DNA of 7,840 nucleotides, taken from positions 8,514-16,353 of the forward strand of contig DMCZ01000013.1 in the NCBI GenBank assembly GCA_003446655.1, written 5' to 3'. The position numbers were made by a program, and so were the translations under genes. Below, piece by piece: positions 6,672 to 7,840 of this stretch. Source of the stretch: Thauera sp. Its GTDB lineage: Bacteria; Pseudomonadota; Gammaproteobacteria; Burkholderiales; Rhodocyclaceae. Under the pieces are notes generated by a model. That model was not told the DNA's origin. It did not search any database and saw nothing but the letters and a program-made list of their open reading frames with translations. Numbering within the stretch: position 1 is the stretch's first letter; each line of letters opens with the position of its first letter.

Positions 6672-7343
6672 ATGTTCTACGGCATCACCGACCTCACCAC
6701 CTTCATCCTCGGCACCATCTTCATCGTACTGCTGCCCGGGCCCAACTCGCTTTACGTGATGGCGGCGGCCTCGCGCTGGGGTGTGCGCGCCGGCTACCAG
6801 GGCGCGGCCGGCATCTTCGTTGGCGACACCATCCTGATGTTGCTCGCGGTGACCGGCATGGCCTCGGTGCTGCGCGCCACGCCCGAGCTGTTCATGGTCA
6901 TCAAGTACGCCGGCGCGGCCTACCTGGCCTGGGTGGGCGTCAGCCTGCTGCGCGGCGCGCTCGCCACCTGGCGGCGCGGCGACGAGACCGCCGAAGCGGT
7001 CGGCGACGGCAAGCCCGACTTCCCGCCGGTGCGCAGCACGCCGCATCCCTTCCGCACCGCGCTCGTGATCAGCCTGATGAACCCGAAGGCGATCCTCTTC
7101 TTCGTGTCCTTCTTCATCCAGTTCGTCGATCCCGCCTACGAACACCCGGCGCTGTCCTTCGTGATCCTCGGCGTGATCGTGCAGATCTGCAGCGTGCTCT
7201 ACCTGTCGGTGCTGATCTATTCCGGCGCTCGTCTCGCCGCCCAGTTCCGCCGCCACCGCCGCGTTGCCGCCGGGGCGACGGCAGGGGTGGGGGGCGTGTT
7301 CATAGGCTTCGGCGCCAAGCTGGCGACGGCGACGCTGGGTTGA
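6672..7343 (+). CDS. leuE: LeuE-type amino-acid exporter (LysE/RhtB family)
   Basis: A 223-residue inner-membrane transporter that exports leucine and similar amino acids, driven by the ion gradient. It resembles E. coli LeuE (212 residues) along its whole length: FILGTIFIVLLPGPNSLYVM (11-30, first helix with the family PGPN), GYQGAAGIFVGDTILMLLAV (41-60), YAGAAYLAWVGVSLLRG (79-95), SLMNPKAILFFVSFFIQFVD (134-153, the conserved NPKA loop and helix), FVILGVIVQICSVLYLSVLI (163-182) and GVFIGFGAKLAT (208-219). About six membrane segments are visible. The hydrophilic loop at 98-126 is longer than in E. coli LeuE. The ATG at 6672 matches the family start; a TTG at 6591 would add 27 non-family residues. 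No Shine-Dalgarno is visible, which is odd for this window. Other LysE-family substrates are possible. No regulator gene is adjacent in the window. Confidence 0.88.
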   Translation: MFYGITDLTTFILGTIFIVLLPGPNSLYVMAAASRWGVRAGYQGAAGIFVGDTILMLLAVTGMASVLRATPELFMVIKYAGAAYLAWVGVSLLRGALATWRRGDETAEAVGDGKPDFPPVRSTPHPFRTALVISLMNPKAILFFVSFFIQFVDPAYEHPALSFVILGVIVQICSVLYLSVLIYSGARLAAQFRRHRRVAAGATAGVGGVFIGFGAKLATATLG

Positions 7344-7344
7344 G

Positions 7345-7368
7345 CCGAGTCGCCGCGCCTGCGACTGG
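7345..7368 (+). terminator. Possible transcription terminator of leuE
   Basis: AGTCGC (7348-7353) pairs with GCGACT (7361-7366) around a 7-nt loop, extended by CC/GG across one bulged G. It begins 1-4 nt after the leuE stop. No T-run follows, so it is a non-canonical candidate. Confidence 0.35.
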
Positions 7369-7468
7369 TATCCGGGCAGTCCGTTCCTGTCGGAGATGAT
7401 GGGGCAGCAATGCCACCTCCTCTTTCCAGCGCATGTGCGACCGATGCAGAAAATGTATCAACGTTAAT

Positions 7469-7499
7469 TTTACAGCCGGCTATCAGGCTTTGATATTAT
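7469..7499 (+). promoter_or_regulatory. Candidate sigma-70 promoter of the PIN toxin gene
   Basis: TTTACA (7469-7474; 5/6 match to TTGACA) stands 17 nt before GATATT (7492-7497; 4/6) or 19 nt before TATTAT (7494-7499; 5/6). The region is AT-rich, unlike the rest of the window. A start 6-8 nt after the -10 box would fall at about 7504-7507, giving an almost leaderless mRNA. That agrees with the lack of a Shine-Dalgarno before ATG 7510/7513. Confidence 0.45.
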
Positions 7500-7510
7500 C
7501 TGCAATATCA
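7491..7510. promoter_or_regulatory. Operator-like inverted repeat at the PIN gene start
   Basis: TGATATT-ATCTGC-AATATCA is a perfect 7+7 inverted repeat that covers the proposed -10 box and ends on the A of ATG 7510. A further TATCA arm (7481-7485) makes a second dyad, TATCA-N5-TGATA, with the left arm. This is the typical place for an autorepressor site of a toxin-antitoxin operon; the binding protein is not visible here. Confidence 0.55.
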
Positions 7511-7840
7511 TGATGCGTGTCGTGCTGGATACAAACGTACTGGTTGCTGGCCTGACGAGTCGGTCGGGAGCGTCCTATCAATTGCTGCTTGGCGCGATCG
7601 ATCGTCGATTCGAGGTGCTTGCGTCACCGCCGCTCTGGCTCGAGTATGAGTCCGTACTCAAGCGCGATGAAATCATGCGGTTGCATGGCCTGAATCGTGC
7701 TGACATCGACGACTTCCTCGATGGTCTGGCAACAGTGGTGAGACCGGTACATTTCCATTATTTGTGGCGACCGCAACTTCGCGACCCCAAGGACGAGATG
7801 GTCCTTGAGACGACGATGAACGGTCAGGCTGATGCCCTAG
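7510..7840 (+). CDS. PIN-domain putative toxin (ribonuclease), 5' part, runs off the window
   Basis: At least 110 residues, open to the last base. The start MRVVLDTNVLVAGL and later ASPPLWLEYESVLKR, LRDPKDEMVLE and NGQADAL match the COG1569-type PIN family of putative toxin-antitoxin toxins. PIN toxins cleave RNA with a metal ion held by acidic residues; visible candidates are D7, E45, D92/D95 and D108, and the remaining C-terminal part is missing. ATG 7510 and ATG 7513 are adjacent starts (MMRVV or MRVV); the family usually starts MRVV, so 7513 is equally possible. No ribosome-binding site is seen. No antitoxin gene lies upstream in 7344-7509: the only reading frame there of note is a 23-codon one, too short to credit. 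A partner would have to be downstream, outside the window. Codons are less GC-biased (60-base hand counts of 50, 58 and 60% G+C), suggesting recent acquisition. Confidence 0.88.
   Translation, partial: MMRVVLDTNVLVAGLTSRSGASYQLLLGAIDRRFEVLASPPLWLEYESVLKRDEIMRLHGLNRADIDDFLDGLATVVRPVHFHYLWRPQLRDPKDEMVLETTMNGQADAL

Larger units (their letters stand above)
7344..7509. other. Intergenic region with falling GC content
   Basis: These 166 nt between leuE and the PIN gene hold the weak hairpin after leuE, then AT-rich DNA from about 7445. Hand count gives 38% G+C for 7441-7500. TATCA occurs at 7456, 7481 and 7506, exactly 25 nt apart. No gene is supported. Confidence 0.5.

Noticed and set aside
5493..7256. 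Minus-strand open frame of 587 codons across modA-like and leuE genes
   Set aside because: It runs out of frame through three recognised genes and has no domain of its own; a product of high G+C.
7393..7464. Small reading frame upstream of the PIN gene as an antitoxin
   Set aside because: Only 23 codons (ATG at about 7396 to TAA 7464), no ribosome-binding site and no antitoxin-like features.

Overview
The window is GC-rich, compact DNA with strong high-GC codon bias (a 60-base hand count at 4741-4800 gives 80% G+C). Gene content (aerobic-type precorrin methyltransferase CobJ, XdhAB, a ModA-like protein, LeuE) fits a high-GC proteobacterium. A Rhodocyclales-like betaproteobacterium (Thauera/Azoarcus group) is my guess from gene style, not something the sequence proves.

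Layout: (1) 1-561, plus strand, is the 3' part of cobJ (cobalamin ring methylation), whose start lies outside the window. (2) 4507-577, minus strand, is a translationally coupled xdhA-xdhB pair encoding the FeS/FAD and molybdopterin subunits of xanthine dehydrogenase. It ends 15 nt from the cobJ stop, in convergent orientation. xdhB carries a -1 frameshift near 1245, and the catalytic glutamate lies beyond it. No xdhC is present. (3) 4693-5598, plus strand, divergent from xdhA, encodes a membrane-anchored TIR-domain protein with a beta-rich C-terminal domain and Gln at the position where TIR NADases usually carry the catalytic Glu. (4) 6466-5666, minus strand, encodes a secreted ModA-like molybdate-binding protein without modBC. 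(5) 6672-7343, plus strand, encodes a LeuE/LysE-family amino-acid exporter. (6) From about 7440 the base composition falls (38% G+C in 7441-7500), and a PIN-domain ribonuclease toxin gene begins at 7510 and runs off the end. It is preceded by a perfect 7+7 inverted repeat that touches its start codon.

How the genes may work together: XDH needs molybdenum cofactor, so the nearby ModA-like protein gives a plausible molybdate-supply link. The TIR gene lies between them but has no evident metabolic link. The frameshift, the missing xdhC and the orphan ModA together hint at a molybdo-enzyme locus being rearranged or decaying, unless the frameshift is a sequencing error. The strongest points for follow-up are the xdhB frameshift, the TIR protein with its unusual active-site position and architecture, and the PIN toxin's operator-like repeat on low-GC, possibly acquired DNA. 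I did not find a convincing complete new system inside the window.
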